Source: Echinococcus granulosus (lineage: Eukaryota; Platyhelminthes; Cestoda; Cyclophyllidea; Taeniidae). From it: DNA of 52,702 bases. A program made the position numbers and the translations under genes. The stretch is from NCBI RefSeq assembly GCF_000524195.1, contig NW_020170400.1:594637-647338 (forward strand), written 5' to 3'. The number at the start of each line of letters is the position of its first letter. Positions within the stretch are counted from its first letter, which is position 1. Of this stretch, positions 34,001-44,400 are shown piece by piece. Under the pieces are notes generated by a model, which searched no databases, was not told the DNA's origin, and saw only the letters and a program-made list of their open reading frames with translations.

Positions 34001-34966
34001 TCTGCATTGGCTAAGCCGTCAGGAGGTGCTACATCGGCAAGTACTATTGGCTCACAGGTTCCAGATAAGCATGGGCTGCCGTTTCCCTACCCCGGATTTC
34101 CACCTGGGGCTGCGGATTTGAGTAGATTTTTCTCACCACCTCCCCCACCAACGCATCATCAACAGCAACCCGCCCAGCAGACCACACAGCCACCATCATC
34201 ATCACAACCTTCAGTACCTCAACAGTCAACGCAACAGAAATCGACGGATACCAAACCCCACGCAGAGGCTGCTGCTCTAGCTGCAATTTTACGACATTTC
34301 AATGTCACGCAAACTGGCAGGCCAGCAGGTCTGAAACCTACAGATGTTTTGGCGTCTCTGGCAAGACCAACAGAAACAAATACTGGGAACGTTCCTGCCT
34401 CTTCAAACCCCCTCTTTTCCATCTTCTTTCCTTCAACCAACATTGCTGCTGCGGCACCGCCCCCACCACCACCACCGCCACCACCCCCAACGCAACCTGT
34501 GGATACGGCCGGACTAACTCCAGAGCAGAAAGCCTTGTTCCTCTTCGCGCAGGCTATGGTCTCTCTAGCTGTGGGAGCATCTAGTACAACAACTAGTGGC
34601 AAAATTGGAGAAGAAATGACTCAACCGCAGCCACCACCGCCGCCTCCTCCACCTCCCCCACAACTACCAGCGTATCCACCATTAACAAGTCTTCTACAAA
34701 ACTTTAACATCACTCCGACACCACCGCAAGAGGTGGCTGTGAATCCTGAAACTTTGGAATCCTATTTGAGCGCGATTCGACACCTCGCGTCGTTGGGAAA
34801 TGCAGCGGCTCTAGCGGCAGCGACAGTGGGTGTTGCCTCCACAGCTTCGATGACAGGGACTAACACTACCACAACGACGACGGCAACAGCATCCATGGTG
34901 TCCTCAAATTCCTTGACTGGTGGTGAGAGTGTGCCAGTTGCTACTAAGGAGGCAGAGTCACAGTAA
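31088..34966 (+). CDS. tsh: Teashirt/Tiptop-family zinc-finger transcription factor, main coding exon
   Basis: The frame runs 1292 codons from ATG 31088 to TAA 34964-34966 with no break. Seen in order: Ser/Pro-rich N-terminus; PLDLS at residues 64-68; ψKxE sites at K91 and K119; an 11-Pro run at 238-248; finger A at 368-389; finger B at 424-446; an IESFVEK motif at 632-641; a basic QRKRR cluster at 697-701; finger C at 943-965; Pro/Gln-rich segments near 1016-1050; Pro runs at 1124-1134 and 1182-1191; and a Thr/Ala-rich tail. Widely separated C2H2 fingers with CX12HM spacing plus PLDLS are hallmarks of Teashirt proteins. These are nuclear regulators, often repressors acting with CtBP; fly Tsh specifies trunk identity and planarian teashirt acts downstream of Wnt/beta-catenin in posterior identity. 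Vertebrate TSHZ genes also keep nearly all coding sequence in one exon. The start is uncertain: ATG 31088 has T at -3, and the frame is open upstream to a splice acceptor at 31051. Identity is fairly sure; orthology to one specific member is not. Confidence 0.86.
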   Translation: MNVLSSTNPSLTSAPTNSSPRPPSSSSSSPPGQAQTQSSTKTTPPESPMTIGMTFSSTASKTRPLDLSASDRITATTSANLVSLECPKLIKIEEENMEREEKVSTINEISAVEAEKPLKVESEEKIASPGEKSFKSVETAISEHPRLEEVSAQLKTLTEFFKTLTNSSSSLDATVASLHALIGKKSDKDAGSDAGSLEALHQLGWQLISLGRNASRTTHSFIPTSTGPSWMPGSRQQPPPPPPPPPPPSQSQSQQPLSHVQHPQSSMSGISMRGNQKYSAFYQHTRKHQVIEEAESLRQSVATPAPPFHRLGFPSRRVNGPALPSHTKGHFSNPSGGLEPSLKPSVISQRLQSEITSPPRSRETAFLCSCGDDFESLYGFTLHMRDTGHKPRSSQPERDIPKLVRGQDMWINSETEQTREILRCMRCNQSFRSLPELTMHMMKTSHYSEIVYSDAGRNLLASQTFSSVAERNRSGSSMNTSSWNPTGLKTSSSSMSLKRPIRGSVPSQNGLAMSSEPTKNIESSTIEKKVNGHPEAPHIGNKSSRLEEPQKCERPASSYEMHVVKPSPKPAASPEALSCPSDLQRSAASSPRNEGEKQEQKYLNSPTSSRENTSPRASEEEASRRGCTDSVIRQIESFVEKSLPKSSTSSPVASRTPTWQQRQQMQGLIKPAAFGRCNLSPLTETDTSRSTPDKCVQRKRRFSSGSSNSMATSSVPTANASTEVSAEKRPLLASFSAEVGGPENPLSSLQKLVETTHQSGTGLKSPIRPFSQTSEISPVPSNQSNDVEGSGGVKTAPSTAEAVHQQTSIVAALSALQNLMSKVSTPSPTANSSKQPQTSPPNLDFLLPSNGENDTANWMGLLSTFLNATKQSDTESKRSETSLSISNLSSSKMFEQPSAVFPAGGFEFSAVAKAQPLSVHMNPPTMTSAGPSIVANITKKAKCHFCGKPFANKGQVRLHISKNKCPCLLQQSALAKPSGGATSASTIGSQVPDKHGLPFPYPGFPPGAADLSRFFSPPPPPTHHQQQPAQQTTQPPSSSQPSVPQQSTQQKSTDTKPHAEAAALAAILRHFNVTQTGRPAGLKPTDVLASLARPTETNTGNVPASSNPLFSIFFPSTNIAAAAPPPPPPPPPPPTQPVDTAGLTPEQKALFLFAQAMVSLAVGASSTTTSGKIGEEMTQPQPPPPPPPPPPQLPAYPPLTSLLQNFNITPTPPQEVAVNPETLESYLSAIRHLASLGNAAALAAATVGVASTASMTGTNTTTTTTATASMVSSNSLTGGESVPVATKEAESQ
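31277..31291 (+). other. CtBP-binding motif PLDLS in Tsh (residues 64-68)
   Basis: PLDLS is the canonical PxDLS docking peptide for the CtBP co-repressor and is a recognised feature of Teashirt-family proteins. It lies in the disordered Ser/Thr-rich N-terminus, upstream of two ψKxE sites. The implied role is recruitment of CtBP for repression. Confidence 0.75.
31355..31453 (+). other. Two sumoylation consensus sites in Tsh (IKIE K91, LKVE K119)
   Basis: I-K-I-E (residues 90-93) and L-K-V-E (118-121) both match ψKxE and sit in a Glu-rich segment soon after PLDLS. Sumoylation commonly accompanies CtBP-type repression. The motifs are visible in the sequence; their modification is inferred. Confidence 0.4.
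31799..31831 (+). repeat. Polyproline run 1 in Tsh (residues 238-248)
   Basis: Eleven consecutive proline codons (mixed CCT/CCA/CCC/CCG) are followed by a Ser/Gln-rich stretch. The mixed codons argue for an established protein feature rather than a fresh repeat expansion. Such runs can dock SH3/WW/EVH1 proteins or act as a flexible spacer. Confidence 0.9.
32189..32254 (+). other. Tsh zinc finger A (residues 368-389), CX1C variant
   Basis: C368-S-C370, twelve residues, H383-M-R-D-T-G-H389. The FESL core and HMxxTGH end are Teashirt-like and resemble the second finger of TSHZ proteins. The first pair of cysteines is separated by one residue instead of the usual two. The coding DNA immediately upstream (CTTTCCTTTGCAG, ending 32193) also looks like a splice acceptor. 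Confidence 0.75.
32357..32425 (+). other. Tsh zinc finger B (residues 424-446)
   Basis: C424-M-R-C427, twelve residues, H440-M-M-K-T-S-H446-Y. This is a complete CX2C-X12-H-X5-H finger with the HMMKTSHY ending typical of Teashirt fingers. It lies 34 residues after finger A, a spacing that fits the family's separated fingers. Confidence 0.88.
32981..33010 (+). other. IRQIESFVEK motif in Tsh (residues 632-641)
   Basis: A short amphipathic segment in the disordered linker. It resembles a short EELVEK-type motif that I recall from the region after the fingers in vertebrate TSHZ proteins, so it is probably a conserved family element. Its function is unknown to me. Confidence 0.4.
33176..33190 (+). 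other. Basic cluster QRKRR in Tsh (residues 697-701), possible nuclear localisation signal
   Basis: R-K-R-R stands in a Ser-rich low-complexity stretch and is the densest basic cluster I noticed between fingers B and C. It fits a short monopartite nuclear localisation signal; this is inferred from composition only. Confidence 0.4.
33914..33982 (+). other. Tsh zinc finger C (residues 943-965), C2HC type
   Basis: C943-H-F-C946, twelve residues including FANKGQVRLH with H959, then C965 five residues later, followed by P-C967. The last ligand is Cys rather than His, making a C2HC finger. The FANKGQVRLH core is a good C2H2 helix. It is about 500 residues downstream of finger B, so it probably works independently. 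Confidence 0.75.
34457..34489 (+). repeat. Polyproline run 2 in Tsh (residues 1124-1134)
   Basis: Eleven proline codons of mixed usage directly follow four alanines in the C-terminal low-complexity region, shortly before a predicted helix (TPEQKALFLFAQAMVSLAVG). Confidence 0.9.
34631..34660 (+). repeat. Polyproline run 3 in Tsh (residues 1182-1191)
   Basis: Ten proline codons (CCA, CCG, CCT and CCC mixed) follow a Gln-Pro-Gln lead-in. A likely helical segment (LESYLSAIRHLASLGNAAA) and a Thr-rich tail come after it. Confidence 0.9.
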
Positions 34967-35510
34967 TTAAATTTTCATTTTCAAGTAGTCGGGATTCCTT
35001 CTTTCTTTCCTATCATTTCTAGTCCCTATCTGTTTTCTTCTTCATCTTCCCTTCCTCCTCTTCTCATCTCCCTTTAAAGTGTTGTAAATAAGTGGTATAC
35101 CAATAAGCGTGATTGTGTGCCTAAGAGGGAACTTTTGGACAAAGAAACAACTTGCTATTCGAAATCCCATGTACATATACATATAAACAGATGATACGTC
35201 AAAAGCTACTTTACACCTTACTTGCCTCTGCTCCTACCTTTTTCTGGGAATTGAAAAGAGAGGAATGGACGCAGAAGTTGTCGATGTTGAGGTCTATCCG
35301 CTTGCCTCTTCGTTGCTTACTTAACGCCTCTTATTATGCCCAAGATTGGTGCTTCTACCAACTTGTTTGGCTTACACTGTGCCTAATTTTTACTTTAATG
35401 ATCTGCAACGGCTCGATTTTCTGAGTTTGACCTTTAATTGTTGACATTTCCAAAACTGACAGTTTGTGGAGTTTTTGTAGCTTAAATAAACTCTATTCAC
35501 TTCGGTTGTT
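34967..35510 (+). other. Probable tsh 3' UTR
   Basis: The stop at 34966 is followed by a markedly C/T-rich tract (about 34995-35075) and then AT-rich sequence to the first canonical AATAAA. A 90-codon frame at 35152-35424 lies here but shows no recognisable protein features. The 3' end is inferred from the poly(A) signal only. Confidence 0.45.
35485..35490 (+). terminator. Candidate polyadenylation signal AATAAA for tsh
   Basis: The first canonical AATAAA after the stop lies about 520 bases downstream and is followed within 30 bases by T/GT-rich sequence (GGTTGTTG). A second AATAAA at 35847-35852 could serve a longer isoform. Confidence 0.45.
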
Positions 35511-35929
35511 GCTAAGTTTACAAAAAAACTTAAAAAAACAATTTTTCAGCTGCGCATAATTGTAGTTCCATTGAGTTGCGTACAACTCGGTTGATTTGAC
35601 GCCTTCTAGATCAACAAATTACTGGTTTTGTAACACATTCGCATCACATATTTAACACCCCCTACACGTAAGGTGGATTCTATTGATCTAGTTTACCCTG
35701 TAACCAGATCGATACTTTATCGATTCTCCATCGTCATCATGTGAGTAATACACAACGGGGGTGTACAAATCGATCGGTACTTGAAACCTCACCAGTTAGG
35801 AGTTTTACTTGAGGATGGAATTTTCCGCCTCCATATGGCTTTTTTAAATAAAGAGATGGTTTGGCAAAAAAAATTTTGGATAAAATCGGCGCCACTCAAA
35901 ATTCTCCTCTAGCTATGCACAATCCCATA
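35511..35929. other. Short AT-rich intergenic spacer downstream of tsh
   Basis: Apart from the alternative AATAAA at 35847 I see nothing here. Confidence 0.45.
35847..35852 (+). terminator. Alternative polyadenylation signal AATAAA
   Basis: AATAAA with GATGGTTTGG just downstream. It is usable as a distal tsh poly(A) site, but the AT-rich context makes chance matches common. Confidence 0.2.
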
Positions 35930-36165
35930 ATGGCGCGTGGGTGCGTACTGAGGGATCAAAGGTGAATTTGATTGAAGGCCGCTGTCATTTCCCATGGCAA
36001 AAACAAACGCGTGCGACGCATGCACACAGACACACGTGTACACGTACGCACGCGTTCAAGTGCGCGGAATGGGGCTGCGCGCAAGGGCGTGACGCTAGGG
36101 GTAATCGCACGTCCTGTTGACGGCTCTTTCATGCCCACTTCAAATGTGCGCTTTGTGCGATGAAA
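35930..36165. promoter_or_regulatory. CpG-rich patch about 1 kb downstream of tsh with a TCF/LEF-type site
   Basis: Dense in CpG, ACGT and GCGC words, quite unlike its flanks. GATCAAAGG (35954-35962) matches the TCF/LEF consensus. Both strands have stop-free frames because of GC content; neither resembles a protein family. A second exact TCF-type site, CCTTTGAT, is at 36899-36906. Confidence 0.3.
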
Positions 36166-37229
36166 TTGTTGGGGGCAAAGTGTGAATGCTAACGTGGTCA
36201 CGATACTACTTACGTATGCAAAATTTTCCCTAATCTATCTTATGCACTACTTAAATGTCGTCGCCTGTTCTACGTTTGAACGTAAAGTAGCAGTTTTATT
36301 GGGGTATTTGACCATGTGAATCACTTCAATTATACACTTTTGAGTCTCCTAGGCCCTCTGTAAGTTGACTTTAACAACTTTTCCAAAAGCATTTGGAACA
36401 CTTCAATGGGGACGCCATTGTTCATCCCGCTTCAAAAGGGGGTGATTGGGACGATGTTTGGGTATAACTCAAAGGGCAATAGGAGAATTTCTTTTGCAGA
36501 TGCTTAAAAATCTACAAGAAATGCCACCGAAATGTCATTGAAACCGTGTTGAATTTGGCCAATAATGTAAAAAGTCTAAATATGCAAGAATTTGAAAAGT
36601 CGCCAAAAGAAAAGCCCACGAAATTGAAATGCCAGTATTGAATTACGGTCATTGAATTAGTAATAACGGCGAAAGAAGGCATGAAGGAAGCCTTATGGAA
36701 GTAAACTCGACGTTTATTTTCCTTGAGAGTCCTTCCAACTTGAACCATCGTCTGTAGTAGAGCATCCAGTCTTCAGTTAAAAATGACAAAATCACCACTT
36801 CAATGCAGTTTGCCAAAAGAATGTGAAGAGTAGATCCAGCCAAATCTGCAAGGTACATCTCACACAAATGATACTCGGGTGTGACCTTAAATTCCCATCC
36901 TTTGATTTATAACTGAAATAATGGGCACAGTGCTAAATGTTTACCTGCCAACTGCTACATAGGTAATTTGGTCTATTTACCATGATGAGCGTACAACTGC
37001 AGAAACCTACTTTTATGGGATGCTTTAACGAAACATTTAGCGCCTCAGTAGCATGTACTCCCTTGGGACGTCCGTTAGCGCATCTCAACCATGGAAAATT
37101 CACTTTCATCAATCAAATGTACAGTTTACAAGTATTTTATGAATGAACCAGGGCTCTTCATTATCTGCTCCACATAATTATGGAGTGGAGGTAATTCACA
37201 TTTTATTTAATTCTGACTTTTCACTCTGA

Positions 37230-37334
37230 CACTTTATGCGTCCACATGCATCAGACACTTCAAAATGTCACATCACTTAGGGACTAATCACTCCTGCACT
37301 TGTCACACTTAATGTCACTTGCCATGACACACTT
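37230..37334 (+). promoter_or_regulatory. Homotypic CACTT cluster
   Basis: CACTT occurs seven times on the + strand within 105 bases, at 37230, 37256, 37274, 37297, 37306, 37316 and 37330. Several are CACTTRA/TCACTT, resembling NK2-type homeodomain sites (CACTTRA) or T-box-like half-sites. About 0.1 would be expected by chance for one strand. Confidence 0.4.
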
Positions 37335-38324
37335 GATAGATGCATGTGCACATTTTTATCCGCAAGGAGTCTTAAAATGACAACTATCGCATTCGCTGCA
37401 AGTATCACATATGGCACGCCCAAACGTCACAAACTGGTGACTTATGCTGTGTGCCATTACATGATCAATGGCTGTATCAAATGGTGTGGCAAACAGATTT
37501 TATTAAATGAGGGCATTCATTCGTCACCAGGGGGCTTTTAAATTGACAGGTCTGATAAAGCCTGTGTTGATGCCATATTAGGACAGTAAGGTACCGCCTT
37601 GACTGTTAGTGGTAGACTTATCCCTGGTACCTTGATAACGAACGCGTTATACTCAGCAAAATTGCGTTACAAATATAGAAAAAATTTCTAGTTAACAGAC
37701 AGTTAGAGATTTTCAGCTAAATGTGAGTCACATTGTCAAAAGTAGGAAAGGGTGGGGAGAAAAGTCCTGGTTGACAATAAAACAAGGCAATGAGGGATAA
37801 GCGTGACAAAAAAATACGTATGAAATTAACGTTAGTCTAGAAGACACTTCAGCACTGACATATTTGTTTTTTTTTTGGGGTGACCGAATGAAAAACAAAT
37901 TTAAAATACACATATTTTAAGGTGTTTATAGTCTGTAAATGCGGAATTAATCGTTTTATTGTCAAAAATACTTCCAGTTTGATGATTGGACAACACACTT
38001 CTTAGGCATAACGCAGGACCAATGAGAGCTAAGGGAACAGGTGCATCAGTTTCCACGTTTTTCCACTTAGCTAAGGCATGAAATAACTTAATTTATTTGA
38101 TATAAAAATGTAAATGGAACAAAAACTCCGAATTTAGATGTAAACGCCGAAAGTAAAACAGATAAAATACATATTTACCTTCCAGTCTAACAATCAGGGG
38201 CATGGCATTTCCACTTCTATTCGGCCAAAGGTGTAGTAATCGATCACTACATAATAAATATGTTTATCTTTAACAAAAAATATAAATACTGATAACTAGT
38301 TTTTGAGGGGTAAAACAACTTTTC

Positions 38325-38487
38325 TGACAGGAGACCTGTGTAGTCAAGTGGTCAACGGGTCGTCTTCTGAAGGACCGATGTCGTCTTAGACGGCTTTCCT
38401 GCTGGTAACTGTGACATTAGTGACAGTGACAGTGTCAGTGACAGCGGTGGTTTTGACACGAGGTTTACCAGACAACCTGCCTGACAG
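38325..38487 (+). promoter_or_regulatory. TGACAG (Meis/Homothorax-type) cluster
   Basis: TGACAG starts at 38325, 38421, 38427, 38439 and 38482, with an inverted TGTCA at 38433. The central part is semi-tandem (GTGACA units). TGACAG is the TALE-homeodomain (Meis/Hth) core, and Hth is a known functional partner of Teashirt in flies. Confidence 0.35.
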
Positions 38488-41400
38488 GCCTTCGCGACAT
38501 GCAAAGAGTGATATGAATAATTAGCTAATCTGTCCTCACCCCTACTACAAGTTGACATTTGTGCTGTGGTGGAGATGGTAAACGTAAACAAAACTAGAAC
38601 ACTTTTTTTGACATAAAATTCTGCCTTTCTTGACTAGCAATCTCATTATAAGCTTTTAGTCTAACTAGTGTTGTCTGATCTCCCACTAACTTTAAATAAG
38701 GGGCTATGGTCCTGTGTTGTTGTCGCCACGATGTGAATTTTACAACTTTGACAAAAGGAAAGAATATTTTGGGTTTTACAAACAATTAAAGGGACTTTTT
38801 AACTTACCCGCCGATGGAATAGAGTCTAATCTTATAACACAGGTGCTTCACTGGTGGCGACTTTGGCGAACCTACTGAATTTGTTTAATAATTCCACTTC
38901 CTTTTTTGGATACAAACAAAAGTGTCTGTGCCAGTATCGTCTGCCTCCCTCTCCCCCATTGTGAAGTGTAATAAGAGGTCTTAAATTTCCGTTCAACAAT
39001 GAAACCTTCTTCAGACTAATTGGCCTGGGAAGAAATTTGATCCTACACATCATTGATTGAGAGTTACAGAGTGTACAAATACTAGCTGTAACAGTTTGAC
39101 CTTTACCAAATGAACCAGCCGTAGAGAATAAGTGCGTCAGCAAGCATCACTTTCTGAGGGTGAAGTGATACCCTAGAAGATTTGTGCAATAGAGCATTTG
39201 GGGATAACTTTAATGACTTTGCTCCAATGGAGCTTTTTGAATGAGGTTAATGAAATACAGACCAAAAGGCAGCATTTCAGGTTTATTGCCCCCTGTTAGT
39301 GGCATCCAATTGCTTGGCGGATTACACCATTCGCTTTAAAGCAATCAAATTAACTTATCTTTTTGATCTAAAATTATTATTTTAATCAATGGTGTTATGC
39401 TCCTTCCTGTGATCAATGATTAAGGGTCCGCCAAAATGTGATGCACTCGCAGTTCAGGTACTCAAAAATCCGATGTGAGTAAATTTAATATACTTTTGAT
39501 TGTGTCCGGTAAAAGTGTTTCTCAATTGACAATCCGAGCAAAATGGAGACTTTAAATAGGTCATTTTAGTTATTAAAGCAAATATTATTTCGTTGTATAG
39601 TTTCCCCCATTTTTTTCGGGTGATCGCTGGCTTACCTATTGTCCATTTGTCATCACAACAAAAGAGTTGCTTAAGAAGTTATTCATAAGTCAGTTGTTTG
39701 TAAGTTTTGCATCTCATCGACTTCATACAAGCTCTGATTACCTTCTTTTAGTTTAATAACTTTGTACACGCTGAAGGCAGATCAATGCTTCGAACCGAAC
39801 CCATTTAACAAGGCGATTGATGGTCTTGGGAACACTTTTTTGAATACCAAGATTTAAATTATCTTAAGAGAGCGTGTAGTATGCACCTCTTCCGAGCCAC
39901 CACCAATCTCTCAACTCATTGTTGTTCAGCTATTTTGTACACTCGCCCACCACCACTGTCATTCTAGAAAACATAATAAATTAATGGTTTAAAAGAGCTG
40001 GAGGGCTACCATCCGTATGAGGGCCCACGGGCTTATCAACCAATCACCTAAATGAATGCGGTACATGCCAGCCATATTATGTATATACATTAAAGAATTT
40101 CTAACTCCTCCCTTTCTACGCGGTAGAACAGCTCTGATGTTCTTCTACAGGGGGTAAGCGGGAGGAAAGATGGCTTGATTAATTCAACTACTAAGTAAAT
40201 GCGGATCCCATCCATCATGTCTACCATACACACAGGCACGAAAATGTGTGCTTGTCTGCCTGTCTATCTGTCGGTATTTTGATATGGTAATGCAACCAAA
40301 CTTTCATCAAAATGTATGTGTTGTGGTGTGTTCAGACATCCATTAATCTGAAACGGCGTACCGTGTTCAGCTAACTTTCATTTGTCTCCCTTTTGAATGG
40401 ATGCAATTGGTAAAGTTGGTAAATTGCTCTTCATGGTCTAAAAAAGTATTCGGCTGTATTTATTTGAATTTCGCTTGATACTTGAAAAAACATTCTTTAC
40501 TAAAATAACCTTTTCTTTATCTTTTAAAAGCGCTACAAAATAGGAAAATATTTCACAAAGTCATTTTTTGTTGCTGGTCTTCCCACTCCACGAGTTTTGT
40601 GGTGCCGTATTCTGCTACGCAACATATCTCTTCCACATCACTCTGGGGAAAGTACTGGCGTCTTTGTTTCACACAATAAAGTTGACCAAATTCGTGGTAT
40701 GCAAAGATGAATTTTTAACACCTCAATTGGCTTGTCGTGCTCTGCTGTTCAATTTAGACCCACTTTTAATTTTTTCCTCATTTTGCTAACGATTTTCGCG
40801 AAATCTCTTATCATAAACCTGTAATGGACCGCAAAGCCTAAAAAATTGCGTAGTTTTACTTGATTTTTTTGGGGATTAGTTACGTATACAAATGACCAAA
40901 ATATAACTTCTATAAGGTAGACTCTATCAACTAAAAAAAGCCTCCAAGAAATTTTCATAACTTCAGGCTTAATATGACATCAATTTCTTGAATGCTCCCT
41001 AGCAATGACATAAGTAGCTTCCTTTTAGATGGATGTCAGCCATTCTCCTGTAATAATTTCTGCCAAAATTGGATCATTTCAATGAAAGATATTTCATTGA
41101 CTTGACAACAATTTACAAATGTTCATGGACTTATTTTCTGCCTTCTTGCGACAAATATGCTCTGATCATGCCTCGATTATTGGTAGGTAAAGCAATTACT
41201 TTATTTCATGTCGTCTTGGCTAGTGACCAATTAAAGAGACCTCTTCAATGTTCCTTACCTTTAATTTTTAAATCTTTGGGTACCTTCCAAATATCGGTAT
41301 CACCATGTTATTGCTAAATTCAAGCAAACCATCAATTTGTCTTGGATAATCTTGTTTTCTGTCAAAACCGAAAGTTTATATTGTTTTCTTCTGAAAACTT

Positions 41401-44400
41401 GTCACTGTTTGAGAGTGATGTGATCAATATAAAGATTAAAAAAGAAAGAAAGAGAATGCTGATACTATAAATAGGAATAAGTTAATAAGAATTTCTGAAG
41501 CAAACACCATAAGCAGCGTTACTTTAGATCGGCCACCAATTAATAAAATCCTCCGTAATTTTTGTTATAGATGAACAACAGCTTCGAACAGGATGCTACC
41601 CTAAAGAAAATTTAATGTATGAGTGTGGATTTTACGAAAAGAAAACACCAACAAACAGGGCAGCAATGGGTAACACTCAATGCACGGATTTTAAAATCAC
41701 CTCAGGTAGGCGTTGCCACTTACGTAAAAAGAAAGCTTAATCTTAAAGTTCAGTTTTCAACAGGAAACTTTGTGGCGAATAGAACGTTTGTTGAGAATAA
41801 CATAACATTGGAATTTTCCATCGAAGATCTCGTAAATTGTGACAGCTTCTGTAGCATCATATTTCACAATTTATCCATGGAACGGCATTTTTCATTTTAC
41901 TTACTTGTAAACCCCTTTGCTAACCTCTTCATGAAATCGGAAAAAGTTAACCAGGAATGGAGCATCCTGTTGAAGCCACGAAATAGGAATAACTTAAGAG
42001 AATTCAATGCAGTGATTGACATCTTCACAATGATGATGCAATGAGATGTATTAGCATGGAGCAAACTGAATCACAGATGCAGGGAAGTACTCGTGTACTG
42101 GCAAAGTAACATGAACGAAATGTCATGTTTGCGCAGGTTAAGAGCCCTCTAGATAAATTTGCAACTGAATAAAGCATTACTCTGCCACACCAAGACCTTC
42201 GCTTCTATTGAGTGCCAGTCTCACCTCTCTCCTTGATATCATCGAAGTAGGCGATTTTAAAACTAACCACGAGCTAGGTACGGAGGCTGTATATTGTCAA
42301 CTTCATTGTGCAGAGCCTAATTCCAGGCGCCAGTCTATCAGTCACCGTCACGAATGCGGATTGCTGCTCGACTACTCAAGTCCAAAGGGAAATATGCAAT
42401 TAATTTACCACGTAACTAAGAAATCGCCTTGGTTATGACTAACGCAATGTCGACTGCGACCAGTATTGCGGTGGTACATCGTCCTGCATAAGTGTTACTG
42501 CATTTCGCACTGATGGTGTAAAGTCTGTATGATATCATGGAATTGAAATGGTGTCTCTCGACAATATGGCACCCAGCGACACATGATTTTGACTCCTAGG
42601 TTGCTGAACTTAGCTTGAATTGGAAAGTGACCTTTGCCAGTTTATAATATTTAAAGGGCAATATTTTTGTAGGTAGAATGCGCTACAAGTAGTTTGTTTA
42701 AGCCAACTACTTCAAAGACTATTTTTAACCTCTTCATTGGTTGTATTCTTTTGCATTTGACGTAACCTGTAGAATGTAAACGACTATTTATGTTCATCAC
42801 AAACCATAGGTATGTGCCAGTAAATTTGTGTGGCACCCATTCTCGTACTCCACTATAATTGAGGCCCATAGCATGGAATGCTGAGTGATCTCAATGGATG
42901 TGATTCAAAGTTTCCTGCCACTCGAACTTTTCAAAATCGAAATTTGTACTCCAACAGCTTTACGAATTGATTCTCGAGCAGCGCATGGAAGCGCAATAGT
43001 AGAAAATGACCCAAAAGTAGACTTAACAGCAGCTAAAAGTCGGACGCATTACCTTCATCAGGCCATTTCCGATTTCCTCGGATGATAATGCATCTTTTAT
43101 TGATAATAGATTAACTCGGAATGGGTGATCAAGATTAGGAGGCAACATAACACCTTTATAATCTCAACTTTGCTGATCTTCTAGTCTGTCTGAAGGTTGG
43201 AGTATTGGTCCTATACAGAACCATTTCCAAACGAATGACTACACCCGTTTTAGGATTGCCATCTTCAATAAAGTGATTGGGAGGAGTCCTAACAGTTTCC
43301 AAGCATCTTATTCTTCAATGATTAAGCTTTTCAAACACCGTCAAAATCTAAGAGATTAGAATTTTCCATTCATTTATCTGACACGACGTTGGAAACAGTG
43401 TTTTTCAACGTGGAGAATAGGCTTTTACATTTAACAGGTCAGTGACTTCAAAATACATTTATGTAAATTTGAAGCAAAAACTTTCAAAAGTCATATTTAA
43501 AATTTGTGCCAAAGTTCAGTAAATTTGATTTAATATTTAAATCTCCCAAATCAACTTATCAGTGGTATAAAAGTAGGCAGCACTGTTAGTGCGGTGACAA
43601 GGAAGTAATTAGACAACATTTCTGGTTAAAGGAATGCTGTGCTACTTTTGGAAGTGTTTTGCAGATATTTCAACAACAATGCACCCATTAGTCAAGGTGT
43701 TTTTTGCACAAGTACGTACTTTTACATTTGCCAGCATGCCAAGTTAGATGCATTCTTCCACCGAGTTCTTTCATTTCACTTTGTTAAACAGGTTCTTTTA
43801 TTGGAAGTAGAAAAATTTGAAATTTAGCACTCAGCAATTATAACTGCTTCCTTAATTATCGAAGAGTCGTTTGGCTACAATAAAATTACAGTCTTATTTA
43901 GTACAGTACTATAGAAGGAATGCTGATCGAAATTGAAGGCGTTCGTGAAATATGTTTGTAAGCCTTACCAAAGAGAGGAAAAGAGCATTCCATCAGATGA
44001 TACATATTTTAAACATAAGATGTAGAAATGCCGGGAGCTTTAATTTCATCTCCACCGATGTGTGCGTGATTATACCGCCGTCTAACCTGACAAATGCAAG
44101 GCGCTCCGGACGTCAAGTCGACTACAGCTGCAACCACAAGGAGCGCAGCAAGAGAATGAAACGAAAACTTAACAACTGAAAAAGGCTGCGGACAAGGTAA
44201 GTAAATTAGGATTTGAATTGCTTTAATATCCAATAACTCTACCGTCTAATTTTTCGAGACATTACTTATAACTGACGTTGTATAGTCTGCAGTACTTTAC
44301 ACATTGCAAGCACAGACACATCAAAAATTCGTGCTTAAATTTCTGTTTAGTTTGAGCTAAAAAACTGATTTAATTTAAACATAGTTAAAAAATTAGCCTT

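Noticed and set aside
31189..34602. Long frames on the other five frames inside the tsh exon (for example 32836-33354 minus)
   Set aside because: Shadows of the tsh coding sequence; they translate the complement of its Ser/Pro/Gln-rich repeats and lack independent features.
41619..42044. 141-codon ATG frame, the longest outside tsh that starts with ATG
   Set aside because: No recognisable domain, signal peptide or repeat; AT-rich composition equals the background; no partner exons seen. Compatible with a chance frame in 52 kb.
44009..44233. Minus-strand frame with a signal-peptide-like stretch (SLAALLVVAAVVDLTSGA), and a GTAAGT on the + strand at 44197
   Set aside because: The frame starts with TTG and the hydrophobic stretch is 30 residues in. 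The + strand donor has no clear upstream exon. Both look accidental.
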